Source: Methylobacterium sp. Leaf123
GTDB taxonomy: Bacteria; Pseudomonadota; Alphaproteobacteria; Rhizobiales; Beijerinckiaceae
DNA length: 64,000 bases
Direction: 5' to 3'
Assembly (NCBI RefSeq): GCF_001423405.1
Contig: NZ_LMNS01000038.1
Location: forward strand, 283,118-347,117
The notes under the pieces are model-generated. The model worked only from the letters and a program-made list of their open reading frames with translations. It did not search any database and had not been told where the DNA came from. Positions within the stretch are counted from its first letter, which is position 1. Each line of letters starts with the position of its first letter. The position numbers and the translations under genes are program-made. Shown here one piece after another: positions 35,986 through 44,473 of this stretch.

Positions 35986-36054
35986 TTAGCACATGGACCA
36001 CCCCCGTCGTTGGCGCGCATCGAGACCTCGGCCGCGTCAATCGCCATCATGCCG

Positions 36055-36489
36055 TCACGGCTCGCGCGGATGTAGGTGCACATGCACTGCACCGCGTACC
36101 GCAGGTAGGCGGAACCAGCGCTGGCGCAGATGCTCGCTACGATCGTGCAGGATGCGGCAGCGCTGGCAGAGCGCCTTCAAGTTCTTGGGGTCGTTGTCGC
36201 CCGGATCATAGTCGAGGTTGGCGCAGGCCGGGTAGACGCGGGTGGTTCCGATCACCATGCCCGCCGGCAGGCATTCCAGCGGCGCCAGCTTGAGCGGACG
36301 CCCCTTGCCGCTACGCCAAGTCTGCCCGACTGCATCCCACCAGCGACCATCCCCCAGGTGAAACACTAGCTGACCATGGGGCCGGCCACAGCCTTCGCAG
36401 CAGCCCTTGGCACGCCCGAACCGGATCACGTCGGACAGTTGCGCCCAGTCGATGGAATAGAAGAAGCGGTTTTCCGGGCGGATCGGCAT
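36055..36489 (-). CDS. Degenerate HNH endonuclease-like protein
   Basis: A 144-residue protein with two zinc-type cysteine pairs (CCEGCGRP near residue 30, CQRC near 110) and the tail of an HNH fold (DNDPKNLKALCQRC). The place where HNH relatives carry AHLDHDP reads ANLDYDP, so the histidines expected for metal and catalysis are Asn and Tyr, and the later CH is CR. It may be inactive or recruited for binding. It starts 4 bases after the recombinase stop on the same strand, so the two are an operon. Confidence 0.7.
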   Translation of the reverse strand: MPIRPENRFFYSIDWAQLSDVIRFGRAKGCCEGCGRPHGQLVFHLGDGRWWDAVGQTWRSGKGRPLKLAPLECLPAGMVIGTTRVYPACANLDYDPGDNDPKNLKALCQRCRILHDRSEHLRQRWFRLPAVRGAVHVHLHPREP

Positions 36490-36493
36490 CGGC

Positions 36494-37072
36494 TCAGCCC
36501 TGCGCCTGGCTGCGTGCGCGTGCCTGCGGAAAGTAGAGGTAGAAGGTCTTGCGGCTGACGCCGACGCGTTTGGCGATCTCGGCCACCGAGATGGTGCCGG
36601 CGGCGAGCATCGCGCGGCCCGCCTCTAGGTCGGCGTCGGTGATCTTGCGCGGACGACCGCCCTTGCGGCCCCGCGCGACCGCCGCCTTGAGCCCGGCCAG
36701 GGTGCGCTCACGGTTCAGGTCGAGGAAGTACTCGGCGATCGTGCCGAGGAAGTTGAACATCATCCGCCCGGTGGCGGTCTCAGTGTCCACCTGCTCGGTC
36801 AGCGACCGAAGCTTGACCCCGCGCTCCTGCAGCATGTGGGCGGTGTCGAGCATTTCGCGGAGGGAGCGGCCAAGACGGTCGATCCTCCAGACCACCAGCT
36901 GATCCTCGGCGCGCAGGAAGTCGAGGGCCGCCTCGAGGGCCGGGCGCTTGGTGCCGGCGCGCCCGCTCTCCTTCTCCTCGAATATCCGGATGCAGCCAGC
37001 GGCCCTCAGGGCATCGCGCTGCAGATCCAGGTTCCGGTCCTCGGTGGAAACGCGTACGTAGCCAATCAACAT
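36494..37072 (-). CDS. Serine recombinase (resolvase/invertase family)
   Basis: A 192-residue small serine recombinase. The catalytic serine is in YVRVSTEDRNLDLQ (about Ser9); the domain continues with WRIDRLGRSLREM, TATGRMMFNFLGTIAEYFLDLNRERT and a DNA-binding HTH (ISVAEIAKRVGVSRKTFYLYFP). It starts MLIGYVRVST, six codons after another possible ATG. The start faces a perfect inverted repeat about 50 bases upstream, as expected for a res site. Likely resolves or inverts DNA of the surrounding mobile region. Confidence 0.92.
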   Translation of the reverse strand: MLIGYVRVSTEDRNLDLQRDALRAAGCIRIFEEKESGRAGTKRPALEAALDFLRAEDQLVVWRIDRLGRSLREMLDTAHMLQERGVKLRSLTEQVDTETATGRMMFNFLGTIAEYFLDLNRERTLAGLKAAVARGRKGGRPRKITDADLEAGRAMLAAGTISVAEIAKRVGVSRKTFYLYFPQARARSQAQG

Positions 37073-37123
37073 GTCACGATAGTCCCACAACAGCGTTTTC
37101 GTGATAATAGAAAAGCTTACATA

Positions 37124-37190
37124 TTTAGGTGACAGAAACCGCCACGCTTGAGGGGGCCGGGAAGGAGTTCCGGCTGTATGTCACCTAAAC
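37124..37190. repeat. Inverted-repeat site upstream of the recombinase (candidate res/inversion site)
   Basis: TTTAGGTGACA at 37124-37134 and its exact inverse TGTCACCTAAA at 37179-37189, centres 55 bases apart. The right arm extends to a 14-base form (GTTTAGGTGACATA on the minus strand, 37177-37190) found again at 55159-55172. The position just upstream of the recombinase promoter fits a resolvase-binding site. Confidence 0.6.
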
Positions 37191-37241
37191 ATTCGTTTTT
37201 CTCACATGCATGATCGCACAACCAGAAGACCGCCTGGGGTG

Positions 37242-38811
37242 GAGGCTGTGTGAGAACGCGGAGTGTTGTGCCGGTTCGGAGCGGTGACGGTGCGCGGGGT
37301 GTCGCGTGCTGTCACGCCCGGAGGGCGCTGAGGAGCGGTCCAGTGCCGAGGATCGCCATCACCCGCTTCAGATTGTAGGCCAGGACCTGCAAGCTCATCT
37401 CGGTCGCTACGTTTCTCAACCGGCGCATCCGGAAGTGCGTCGCGCCCATCCAGCCCTTGAGCGTCCCAAACACGTGCTCGACCGTCTGGCGGCGCGTGCG
37501 CATCGCGTGAGGATCCGCGTCGAGCCGCCGCTGCACGGCTTCCAGGACCGCCTCGTGCTCCCACCGCGTCACGCGCCGCTCCTTGGCTGGCGTGCAGCGC
37601 ACCTTGATTGCGCAGCCATGGCAAGCTGTTGTCCAGTAACGGCGTAGCGTTAGTCCGTCTTCCACATTGGTGTAGCGGTAGGAGAGCTGCTCGCCGGCTG
37701 GACACCGGTAGGCCTCCGCCTCCGCCTCCGCCTCGTAGACGAAGTCCTGCTTGCCGAAGCGCCCCTCCGCCTTGGCGCCCGAGGTCAGCGGCTTGGGCAG
37801 TGTCACCGCAATGCCGGCCTGATCACAGGCCAGGATCTCCTCGCCCGAGAAGTAGCCGCGATCCGCTAGCACGGTGAGCGCCTCATGCCCGGTTGCTGCT
37901 TGGCCCTGGCGGCTCATGTGCGCCAGCTGGGTGCGGTCGTGCCCGACGTTGGTGACCGCGTGGGCGACGATCAGATGATGCTCGGTGTCGACGACCGCCT
38001 GCACGTTGTAGCCGACGATCCCCGTTCCTTTGCCGCGCGTGGCCATCGCCCGCGCGTCCGGATCGGTCAGCGAGATCTGTCGATCAGGCGCAGCTTCGAC
38101 GAGCGTCTCCATCGCCTGCAGTTCGCGCATCTGCGTCCGCAGGGCGTCCAGACGCTCGGCGATACGCGCCTTGCGCACGTGCGCGACCTCGTCCTCCTGG
38201 CGGTCGGCGGTGTCGAGGGCGGCCAAGTAGCGCGCGATGCTGGCCTCGACCTGCTCGATGCGGCGCTGGATCGCTGCCGGGGTGAAGTTGCGATCGCGCG
38301 CGTTCACCGCTTTGAAGCGGCTGCCGTCGAGAGCCACGACACCACCGGCTAGGAGGCCGAGTTGGCGGCACAGGACCACGAACTGGCGGCAGGCGGCCTG
38401 GATCGCTGGGCCGTTGTCGCGTCGGAAGTCGGCGATGGTCTTGAAGTCGGGGGCGAGGCGGCCGGTCAGCCACATCAGCTCGACGTTGCGGCCGGCCTCA
38501 CGCTCCAGGCGGCGGCTGGAGGCGACTTGGTTGAGGTAGCCGTAGAGATAGAGCTTCAGCAGTGTCGCGGGATGATAGCCGGGTCGGCCCGTCGCGGCCG
38601 GCGTCACGCCAGCAAAACCAAGGGCTGCAAGATCGAGTTCATCCACGAACACATCGACGATGCGAACTGGATTGTCCTCAGACACATAGTCGTCCAGGCG
38701 ATGCGGCAGAAGCGAGATCTGGTGACGATCTGCGCCACTAACGAACCGCATCATACAAGCCTCCACCGTCATGAAGAGACTATCAGAACCGCAGCGTTTT
38801 CACACAGCCTC
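37242..38811 (-). mobile_element. Complete IS1182-family insertion sequence
   Basis: A 1,570-base element bounded by terminal inverted repeats: GAGGCTGTGTGAGAACGCG at 37242-37260 and its near-inverse at 38791-38811 (one internal mismatch in the outer 16 bases). A 4-base direct repeat GGTG flanks it (37238-37241 and 38812-38815), the target duplication. One transposase gene fills the inside. Confidence 0.9.
37312..38751 (-). CDS. IS1182-family transposase
   Basis: A 479-residue DDE transposase. N-terminal DUF772-like domain: PVRIVDVFVDELDLAALGF, TGRPGYHPATLLKLYLYGYLNQ, SSRRLEREAGRNVELMWL; first catalytic Asp in ALDGSRFKAVNARD; second in VLADRGYFSGEEI; Glu in RRQTVEHVFGTLKGWMG. A zinc-type CHGC...C motif lies before it. 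Full length and without frameshifts, so the element may still be active. Start at MRFVSGADRHQ; other ATGs lie up to 7 codons upstream. Confidence 0.93.
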   Translation of the reverse strand: MRFVSGADRHQISLLPHRLDDYVSEDNPVRIVDVFVDELDLAALGFAGVTPAATGRPGYHPATLLKLYLYGYLNQVASSRRLEREAGRNVELMWLTGRLAPDFKTIADFRRDNGPAIQAACRQFVVLCRQLGLLAGGVVALDGSRFKAVNARDRNFTPAAIQRRIEQVEASIARYLAALDTADRQEDEVAHVRKARIAERLDALRTQMRELQAMETLVEAAPDRQISLTDPDARAMATRGKGTGIVGYNVQAVVDTEHHLIVAHAVTNVGHDRTQLAHMSRQGQAATGHEALTVLADRGYFSGEEILACDQAGIAVTLPKPLTSGAKAEGRFGKQDFVYEAEAEAEAYRCPAGEQLSYRYTNVEDGLTLRRYWTTACHGCAIKVRCTPAKERRVTRWEHEAVLEAVQRRLDADPHAMRTRRQTVEHVFGTLKGWMGATHFRMRRLRNVATEMSLQVLAYNLKRVMAILGTGPLLSALRA

Positions 38812-39202
38812 GGTGGAAAGCCGCTGTTCAGCGTCCGCCCGCTGAACGACGGCTTCGCGCCACTTCCGGACCTTCGGCTACCGCTGCGGGTATGGCCGCT
38901 CGTCCCCCGATAGCTGCCATTGGCCGGAGATTCGCTCTGGCGGCCACAACGTCCTGACCTGATGGTCGCCCGTATGGCGTCTGCCACGGACCATACGGGC
39001 ACCCGTAAGTGGTCAGGCTCCAAGGCAGAACTGGTTCACCCGAGGCGTGAGGGCGACGTCGGCTTCTATGCACGGCCGGCCGTAAGCACACCTTCTGAAC
39101 TCGACCCAACCTCGCCGCTCAAGGCAAGTTGCGCTGGACCCGAAAGCGGCCTTCGTTGATCCCATGGGATTGACCGCAGGCATGTAACGGCAACATAAAC
39201 CC
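38812..39202. other. Gene-free interval between the IS and the riboswitch
   Basis: 391 bases. Short open frames on both strands have no family likeness or ribosome sites. It probably carries the promoter of the riboswitch-controlled transcript near its right end; no clear -35/-10 pair was found. Confidence 0.45.
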
Positions 39203-39271
39203 TCGACGGTAATGGTGTCTGCCGGGCCTTGAGCCGAACCGCCGATCCCTGATGCGGCTGATGACTCCTAC
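39203..39271 (+). promoter_or_regulatory. Fluoride riboswitch (crcB motif)
   Basis: The 5' part GACGGTAATGGTGTCTGCC and the 3' hallmark GGCTGATGACTCCTAC frame a hairpin (CCGC...GCGG, about 39239-39257), the order and spacing of fluoride aptamers. The GGTGT/ACTCC pseudoknot pairing holds with one mismatch. It lies 30 bases upstream of a CLC-F type antiporter gene, the classical client. A 7-base hairpin (TTCGCAA/TTGCGAA, 39274-39289) follows and sits directly before the ribosome site, so it may be the expression platform. Confidence 0.85.
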
Positions 39272-39300
39272 TTTTCGCAATTTTGCGAACGGGAGGAATC

Positions 39301-40680
39301 ATGCGCGCGTCGTTCCGGAACCTGTTTCACGACCTGGATCTAGCCGGCTTCCTGCGGACACGCCGGTCTCACGCCATCTCGGTGGCGCGCTGGTCGGTCA
39401 TCCTGTTGCCGATGGCTGTCGCCGTGGGCACGCTCTGCGCCGCCTTCCTGTGGAGCCTCGACGAGGCCACCCAGGCGCGCTTTGACCATCCCTGGTTCCT
39501 GTTCCTGCTCCCCGTCGGCGGCTTCGCCGTCGGTCTTCTCTACCTCCTGTTCGGGAAGAGCGTCGAGGGCGGCAACAACCTCATCGTCGAGGAGATCCAC
39601 GAGCCGGACGGCGGGGTCCCTCTTCGGATGGCGCCTCTGATCTTCCTCGGCACCATCGTCACGCACCTGCTCGGCGGATCGGCCGGCCGCGAGGGTACCG
39701 CCGTGCAGATGGGCGGCAGTCTCGCCAGCGCGTTCGGTAGGATGTTCGGCGTCGATGCCACCGGAGTGCGGGTCCTCCTGATGGCTGGCATCGCCGCCGG
39801 CTTCGGCGCCGTCTTCGGCACCCCCATCGCCGGGGCGGTGTTCGCGTTGGAGGTCCTGGCGGTCGGGCGCATCGAGTACGCCGCGCTGGTGCCCTGCCTG
39901 CTGGCGGCGGTGGTCGGCGACTGGACCTGCCAGGCCTGGGGCATCCACCACGGACTCTACCGCGTCGACTTTCTCGCCGGTAGCGCCAAGACACTGACCG
40001 TGGAGCCGTTACTCCTGGCCAAGGTAGCCCTTGCCGGGGTCGCGTTCGGTATCGTCGGGCTTGTGTTCGCCGAGGCCAACCACGTCCTTGGGGGATGGCT
40101 CAAGCGTTGGGTCCCGTACGGACCGCTCCGGCCGTTGATCGGCGGCCTTGCCGTCATCGGCCTCGTCTACGCTTTCGGCACAAGGGACTACCTCGGGCTC
40201 GGCGTAACAGCCGCCAACTCCGGCGGGCTGACCATCACCGGTTTCTTCGGACCGGACGTCCATCCCTGGAGCTGGGCCCTCAAGATCCTCTTCACGGTCG
40301 TGACCCTGAGCGCGGGGTTCAAGGGCGGCGAGGTCACGCCGCTGTTCTTCATCGGGGCCGCCCTCGGGAACGCCCTGGCCGGGGTGCTCGGCGCGCCCGT
40401 GGATCTGTTCGCGGCCCTGGGGTTCGTCGCGGTGTTCGCCGGTGCCGCCAACACACCGCTCGCCTGCACGCTGATGGGTATCGAGCTGTTCGGCGCGACC
40501 CATGGGGTCTACCTCGCGGTGGCCTGCTTCCTAGCCTACCTCTGCTCGGGCCATAACGGGATCTACCTATCCCAGCGCATCGCCGTGCCGAAGGCGGCGA
40601 CGGGCCTCGCCGGCGGCGCGACCCTGCGCGATGCCCGGACGGTCCGCGCGCCGGCCGTTCGGCCCCAGCCTACCTCCTAG
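39301..40680 (+). CDS. CLC-F type fluoride/proton antiporter
   Basis: A 459-residue CLC-family membrane protein. The motifs are those of the fluoride branch: GNNLI at residues 91-95 where chloride CLCs have GSGIP, GSAGREGTAVQMGG at 127-139, and GGEVTPLFFIGAALGN from 342. Ten or more hydrophobic segments are seen. It expels fluoride from the cytosol. GGGAGGAATC is an excellent ribosome site. Control by the fluoride riboswitch upstream supports the assignment. It heads a cluster with a 58-residue protein, a LysR regulator and a DUF202 protein. Confidence 0.88.
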   Translation: MRASFRNLFHDLDLAGFLRTRRSHAISVARWSVILLPMAVAVGTLCAAFLWSLDEATQARFDHPWFLFLLPVGGFAVGLLYLLFGKSVEGGNNLIVEEIHEPDGGVPLRMAPLIFLGTIVTHLLGGSAGREGTAVQMGGSLASAFGRMFGVDATGVRVLLMAGIAAGFGAVFGTPIAGAVFALEVLAVGRIEYAALVPCLLAAVVGDWTCQAWGIHHGLYRVDFLAGSAKTLTVEPLLLAKVALAGVAFGIVGLVFAEANHVLGGWLKRWVPYGPLRPLIGGLAVIGLVYAFGTRDYLGLGVTAANSGGLTITGFFGPDVHPWSWALKILFTVVTLSAGFKGGEVTPLFFIGAALGNALAGVLGAPVDLFAALGFVAVFAGAANTPLACTLMGIELFGATHGVYLAVACFLAYLCSGHNGIYLSQRIAVPKAATGLAGGATLRDARTVRAPAVRPQPTS

Positions 40681-40705
40681 CATTCCGGTCACTGAAGGAG
40701 CCGTC

Positions 40706-40882
40706 ATGACCCCGTCGCATCGCGTCGTCGCCACCGAGGGCGACGTCGCCGCCTTCTTGTGGTTCGATGGCGGCATGTCCTGCGTCGTCACCGGTCGCAC
40801 CGACGAGGCCCGGCTGCCAACCATCGCACAGGCGGTCGATGAGCAGGTCCGTGGCCTCGCGCCGGATCGGCGGCAGCCGTGA
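40706..40882 (+). CDS. Small protein in the fluoride operon
   Basis: A 58-residue cytosolic protein (MTPSHRVVATEGDVAAFLW...) with GAAGGAG 5 bases before the ATG. Its stop overlaps the LysR start by GTGA. No family recognised. Coupled position between the antiporter and the regulator suggests it is a real gene. Confidence 0.65.
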   Translation: MTPSHRVVATEGDVAAFLWFDGGMSCVVTGRTDEARLPTIAQAVDEQVRGLAPDRRQP

Positions 40883-41769
40883 CCCTCGACCAGCTTCGCA
40901 TCTTCGTGGCGGTGGCCGAGCGGCAGCACGTGACCCGAGCCGCCGAGGCGCTGAACCTCGTCCAATCGGCGGTCAGCACGGCGATCGCCAATATCGAGGG
41001 GCGGCACGCGACGAAGCTGTTTCACCGGGTCGGCCGCGGGATCGAACTCACCGAGGCGGGGCGCGTATTCCTCATCGAGGCTCGCGCGGTGCTCGCCCGG
41101 GCGGAAGCCGCCGAACTGGTGCTCGCCGACCTCAGCGGCCTGCGACGGGGGACGCTGACGCTCTACGCCAGCCAGACCATCGCCAGCGACTGGCTGCCGC
41201 GCCACCTCGTCGCCTTCCGCCGGGCCTATCCCGAGATCGCCGTTCGCTTGGCCGTGGGCAATACCGCCGATGCCGCCGACGCGGTGCGCGCGGGGACGGC
41301 CGAACTCGGCTTCGTCGAGGGGGCGTTGGACGACCCGACGCTTGCGAGCACCACCATCGCGCGGGACCAACTCGTCCTCGTGGTCGCCCCAACACATCCC
41401 TTCGCAGGGGCGACCGCGCTCGAACCCGAGGACCTCGCCGGGGCCGATTGGGTGCTGCGCGAGGCGGGATCGGGAACCCGCTCAGCCTTCGAGGCAGCGC
41501 TCACGGAGACCGGTTTGGCCGTGGCTCGGCTCCGGGTCACGCTCGAACTGCCTTCCAACGAGGCGGTCCGCGCCGCCGTCGAGGCCGGGGGCGGGGCCGC
41601 AGTTCTGTCCGAGACCGTAGTGGCAGCTGCGCTTCGGGCCGGAACGCTGGTGCGGGCGGCGTTTGCCCTGCCGAGCCGTCCGTTCCGGGTGCTGCGCCAC
41701 AAGGAGCGCTACCGCAGCCGGGCCGCCGACGCGCTGCTCGACCTGATCGAGGAGGCGGCTGCCGGATGA
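40879..41769 (+). CDS. LysR-family transcriptional regulator
   Basis: A 296-residue LysR protein: winged HTH at residues 1-60 (LDQLRIFVAVAERQHVTRAAEALNLVQSAVS) and a periplasmic-binding-like effector domain from about 90 (GTLTLYASQTIASDWLP). GTG start at 40879 overlaps the previous stop; its own stop overlaps the DUF202 start by ATGA. Its target is unknown: it could control this operon or the convergent sulfite-oxidase genes. Confidence 0.9.
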   Translation: MTLDQLRIFVAVAERQHVTRAAEALNLVQSAVSTAIANIEGRHATKLFHRVGRGIELTEAGRVFLIEARAVLARAEAAELVLADLSGLRRGTLTLYASQTIASDWLPRHLVAFRRAYPEIAVRLAVGNTADAADAVRAGTAELGFVEGALDDPTLASTTIARDQLVLVVAPTHPFAGATALEPEDLAGADWVLREAGSGTRSAFEAALTETGLAVARLRVTLELPSNEAVRAAVEAGGGAAVLSETVVAAALRAGTLVRAAFALPSRPFRVLRHKERYRSRAADALLDLIEEAAAG

Positions 41770-42137
41770 GGGAACCTGCGAAGCCCGTTCCCCCCGACGA
41801 CCCGCGGGTCAGGCTCGCCGAGGACCGCACGGTGCTGGCAGCCGAGCGCACCTTCGTGGCGTGGCTTCGCACCGGGCTCGCCTTCCTCGGCGTCGGCCTG
41901 GCCGCGCAGCGCTTCCTGCGAGAGGTGCTGGCGGTCTGGCCACTGAAGGTGCTGTCGCTCACGCTGATCGCCTGTGCGCTCGCCTCGTTCGCCGGCGCCG
42001 CATGGCGGGACCGGGCGATCCGGGCGCGACTCGCCCATGCCGAGATCCCGATGATGCCGCGCATCCTCACCGTCGGGGTTGCGGCCCTGCTCATCGCGAT
42101 CTCGGGCCTCGCGGCTACCGCCCTGCTCTGGGCATGA
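41766..42137 (+). CDS. DUF202 (YidH-like) membrane protein
   Basis: A 123-residue protein with three membrane segments and the DUF202 signature LAEDRTVLAAERTFVAWLRTGLAFLGVGLA near the N-terminus. Function of the family is unknown. It is translationally coupled to the LysR gene. It ends 3 bases before the convergent sulfite-oxidase-like gene. Confidence 0.85.
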   Translation: MREPAKPVPPDDPRVRLAEDRTVLAAERTFVAWLRTGLAFLGVGLAAQRFLREVLAVWPLKVLSLTLIACALASFAGAAWRDRAIRARLAHAEIPMMPRILTVGVAALLIAISGLAATALLWA

Positions 42138-42140
42138 CGG

Positions 42141-43226
42141 TCAGGCCACCGTTACCCGCACCCGGTGCCAGGCGGCGCCGAGGTAGCCCTTGTAGTTCCA
42201 GGTGTCGTCCGGCGCCGCAGGCTGGGTCTGGCCGGCGGAATCCCAGGCCCGCACCGCGAGTTCGTGCGCGCCGGTCGTCAGCTCGCGCTCGATCTCCCAG
42301 AACGTCCAGGCGTAGGGCGCGTCGGCGTCGCGGTCGATCCGGGCCTGCGCCCAGCTGCGACCGCCATCCGTCGAGACATCGACGCGGGCGACCGCGCGGT
42401 CACTGGCGATGGCGTAGCCGCGGATCGCGTGCCGGCCGGCCTTCAACGCTGCGCCGCGGGCGGGCTCGCAGATCGCGCTGTTGAGCGGCATCGCCTCGAT
42501 GGTGATGCCGTGGACGGGGTCCGCGGTCTCGGCGGTCACGTCGGGAGGAAACAGCTTGTAGTCGTCGGCCTGCATCGGGTTGTTGGAGGGGTGATCCTGC
42601 ACCGTGATGCGGGCGAGCCATTTCGGGCTGCGGATGCCGGCAAAGCCCGGCACCACCACGCGCAACGGATGGCCGTGCTCGGGGGCGAGAGGCTCGCCGT
42701 TCATCGCGAAGGCGAGCAGCGTCTCGGGGGCGAGAGCCTTGGCGAGCGGGATCGAGGCGCCGAAGCACGTGTCCGTATGGGCGATCCGGTCGTGGCTCTC
42801 GAAGGCGACGTGACGTGCGCCCCCCGCGTCGAGGCCGGCCGCGCGCAGCACGTCGGCGAGGCGCACGCCGGTCCATTCCGCGTTGCCGATGGCGCCGGCC
42901 GCCCACGGGTCGCCGGAGACCGGGGCCACCGCCAACATGTCCGCCCGGCGGTTGCCGGCGCATTGCATTACTGCCGTGACGGTGATGGGTGCGAACCGCG
43001 CCTTGAGGTCGGCGACGGACAGGTCGAGCGGCGTCGCGACCATCCCGTCGACGGTCAGGCGGTAGCCGTCGGCGTCGAGGTCCGGGATGTCGCCGTGGCT
43101 GCGGACGTAGAAGTCGGCCTGATCGGTGAGGAAGGCGGCGCGTAGGCGATCGAGCGGCGGCTCGGCGTTGTAGGGCGCCTTGCCGTGGACGATGAGGCGG
43201 TCCTTGCGCTGGAACAGGCCGAGCAT
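42141..43226 (-). CDS. Cytosolic sulfite-oxidase-like molybdopterin protein
   Basis: A 361-residue sulfite-oxidase-family protein without a signal peptide. The molybdenum-ligand cysteine is C89 (VMQCAGNRRADM); the Mo-cofactor domain covers about residues 50-225 and the dimerisation domain the last 120, ending DDTWNYKGYLGAAWHRV. It should oxidise sulfite to sulfate or a related oxyanion; the electron acceptor is unknown. Last gene of the sorA-cytochrome-propeller series on this strand. Confidence 0.87.
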   Translation of the reverse strand: MLGLFQRKDRLIVHGKAPYNAEPPLDRLRAAFLTDQADFYVRSHGDIPDLDADGYRLTVDGMVATPLDLSVADLKARFAPITVTAVMQCAGNRRADMLAVAPVSGDPWAAGAIGNAEWTGVRLADVLRAAGLDAGGARHVAFESHDRIAHTDTCFGASIPLAKALAPETLLAFAMNGEPLAPEHGHPLRVVVPGFAGIRSPKWLARITVQDHPSNNPMQADDYKLFPPDVTAETADPVHGITIEAMPLNSAICEPARGAALKAGRHAIRGYAIASDRAVARVDVSTDGGRSWAQARIDRDADAPYAWTFWEIERELTTGAHELAVRAWDSAGQTQPAAPDDTWNYKGYLGAAWHRVRVTVA

Positions 43227-43304
43227 GGGGTCTTTGTCCTGCGTTCGTGACGTGTCGACGACGAGAACGCGCCGGGGGCGATAAGGCCCCCGGCGCGCGT
43301 CGCC

Positions 43305-44288
43305 TCAGGGCTTCATCGTCGAGATGACCGCGTTCTTCGCCCGGTCCACCACGGCGACGCTGAGGTCGCGGTTGAGGACGTAGGCGTGGGCGTTGTCGGC
43401 CGAGAACGCGATCGCCTGGCGCGGCTCGTTCAGGCCGGTCACCGTGGCGACGACCTTGAGGGTGCCGGTGTCGATCACCGAGAGCGAGTTGTCCTTGAGG
43501 TTGCCCGAATAGACGAAGTGCCCGTCCGGGGTCAGCGCGGCGCCGTAGGGGTCCTTGCCCACTGCCACCTCGGAGGTGACCTTACGGGCGGCGACATCGA
43601 CCACGCCGATGGTGTTGCGGCCGCTGTTGGCGGCAAACAGCGTCTTACCGTCCTTGGTGATCGAGATCGCGCGCAGCTTGTCGAACCCGGCGATCTCGCC
43701 GGTAATCTTGTTGGTGGCGGTATCGACCAACGTGATCTTGTCGCCGAGGAAGTTCGTCACGAACACGGTCTTGCCGTCCGGCGACAGCTTCACGCCCTGG
43801 CGCGGCTGCGCGAAGCCGGGGATCACAGCCTCGGCGAGCATGGTCTTGGTGTCGAACACGGTCAGCGTGCTCGCGGCCTCGTTATTGACGTAGAGCTTGC
43901 CCCCGTCGGCCGAGAGCACCGTACCGAACGAGCCGGGGCCCGCGGCGAGAACGCCGGCCTCCTTCCCGGTGGCGGTCTCGTAGACCGTGATCCGGCCGGT
44001 GCCGCTGTCGGAGACGTAGAAGCGGGCGCCGTCCGGCGCGAACACGATGTTGCGCGGCGTGACGAAGCCGTCGAGGCGGCGCAGCACCGTGCCCTTGGCG
44101 ACGTCGTAGACGACGACGGCGCTCTCCTCGCTGTTCGACACAGCGGCGACGGTCCCGGCGGCGTTCAGCGCCAGCGCGTTGTTCTTGATCGCGCCGTCGA
44201 AGCCGGCGGCGAACCCGGGCTGGGCCTGGGCTAGGAGCAAGGCGGCTCCGGCGAGGAGGGTGCGGAGGCTGGTGCGGATATGGGTCAT
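43305..44288 (-). CDS. Secreted YVTN-type beta-propeller protein
   Basis: A 327-residue protein with a signal peptide (MTHIRTSLRTLLAGAALLLAQAQPGFAAG) and repeated blades of about 42 residues with the pattern PDGKTVFVTNFLGDKITLVDTATNKITGEI, as in YVTN/NHL propellers. A long upstream open stretch was excluded since ATG 44288 gives the signal peptide. It lies between the cytochrome and the second sulfite oxidase, so it may be a periplasmic partner or scaffold. Confidence 0.82.
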   Translation of the reverse strand: MTHIRTSLRTLLAGAALLLAQAQPGFAAGFDGAIKNNALALNAAGTVAAVSNSEESAVVVYDVAKGTVLRRLDGFVTPRNIVFAPDGARFYVSDSGTGRITVYETATGKEAGVLAAGPGSFGTVLSADGGKLYVNNEAASTLTVFDTKTMLAEAVIPGFAQPRQGVKLSPDGKTVFVTNFLGDKITLVDTATNKITGEIAGFDKLRAISITKDGKTLFAANSGRNTIGVVDVAARKVTSEVAVGKDPYGAALTPDGHFVYSGNLKDNSLSVIDTGTLKVVATVTGLNEPRQAIAFSADNAHAYVLNRDLSVAVVDRAKNAVISTMKP

Positions 44289-44473
44289 GAAGCGGGTCTC
44301 TCGGGCATGCGCGCTCGTTCGGCGGCCGGGGCCTGCCGTGAGGGCTGGTTCGAAATCGGAAATCCGTGGTGCAAGGCCGGGCCGGCCGTGCATCGCCCTG
44401 GGGAGACGCCGGAAGGCGCGGTCTATTCCCCGAGGCCGGCCAAAAAAGCGCGGCGGCCTCGGGATTCGGAGGT

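Noticed and set aside
37122..37134. Likeness to the SP6 phage promoter (ATTTAGGTGACA)
   Set aside because: The initiating part of the promoter is missing, no phage polymerase is seen, and the inverted-repeat layout by a recombinase explains it better.
38819..39023. Small open frames right of the intact IS
   Set aside because: Low-complexity Ser/Gly/Arg translation with no ribosome site or family likeness.
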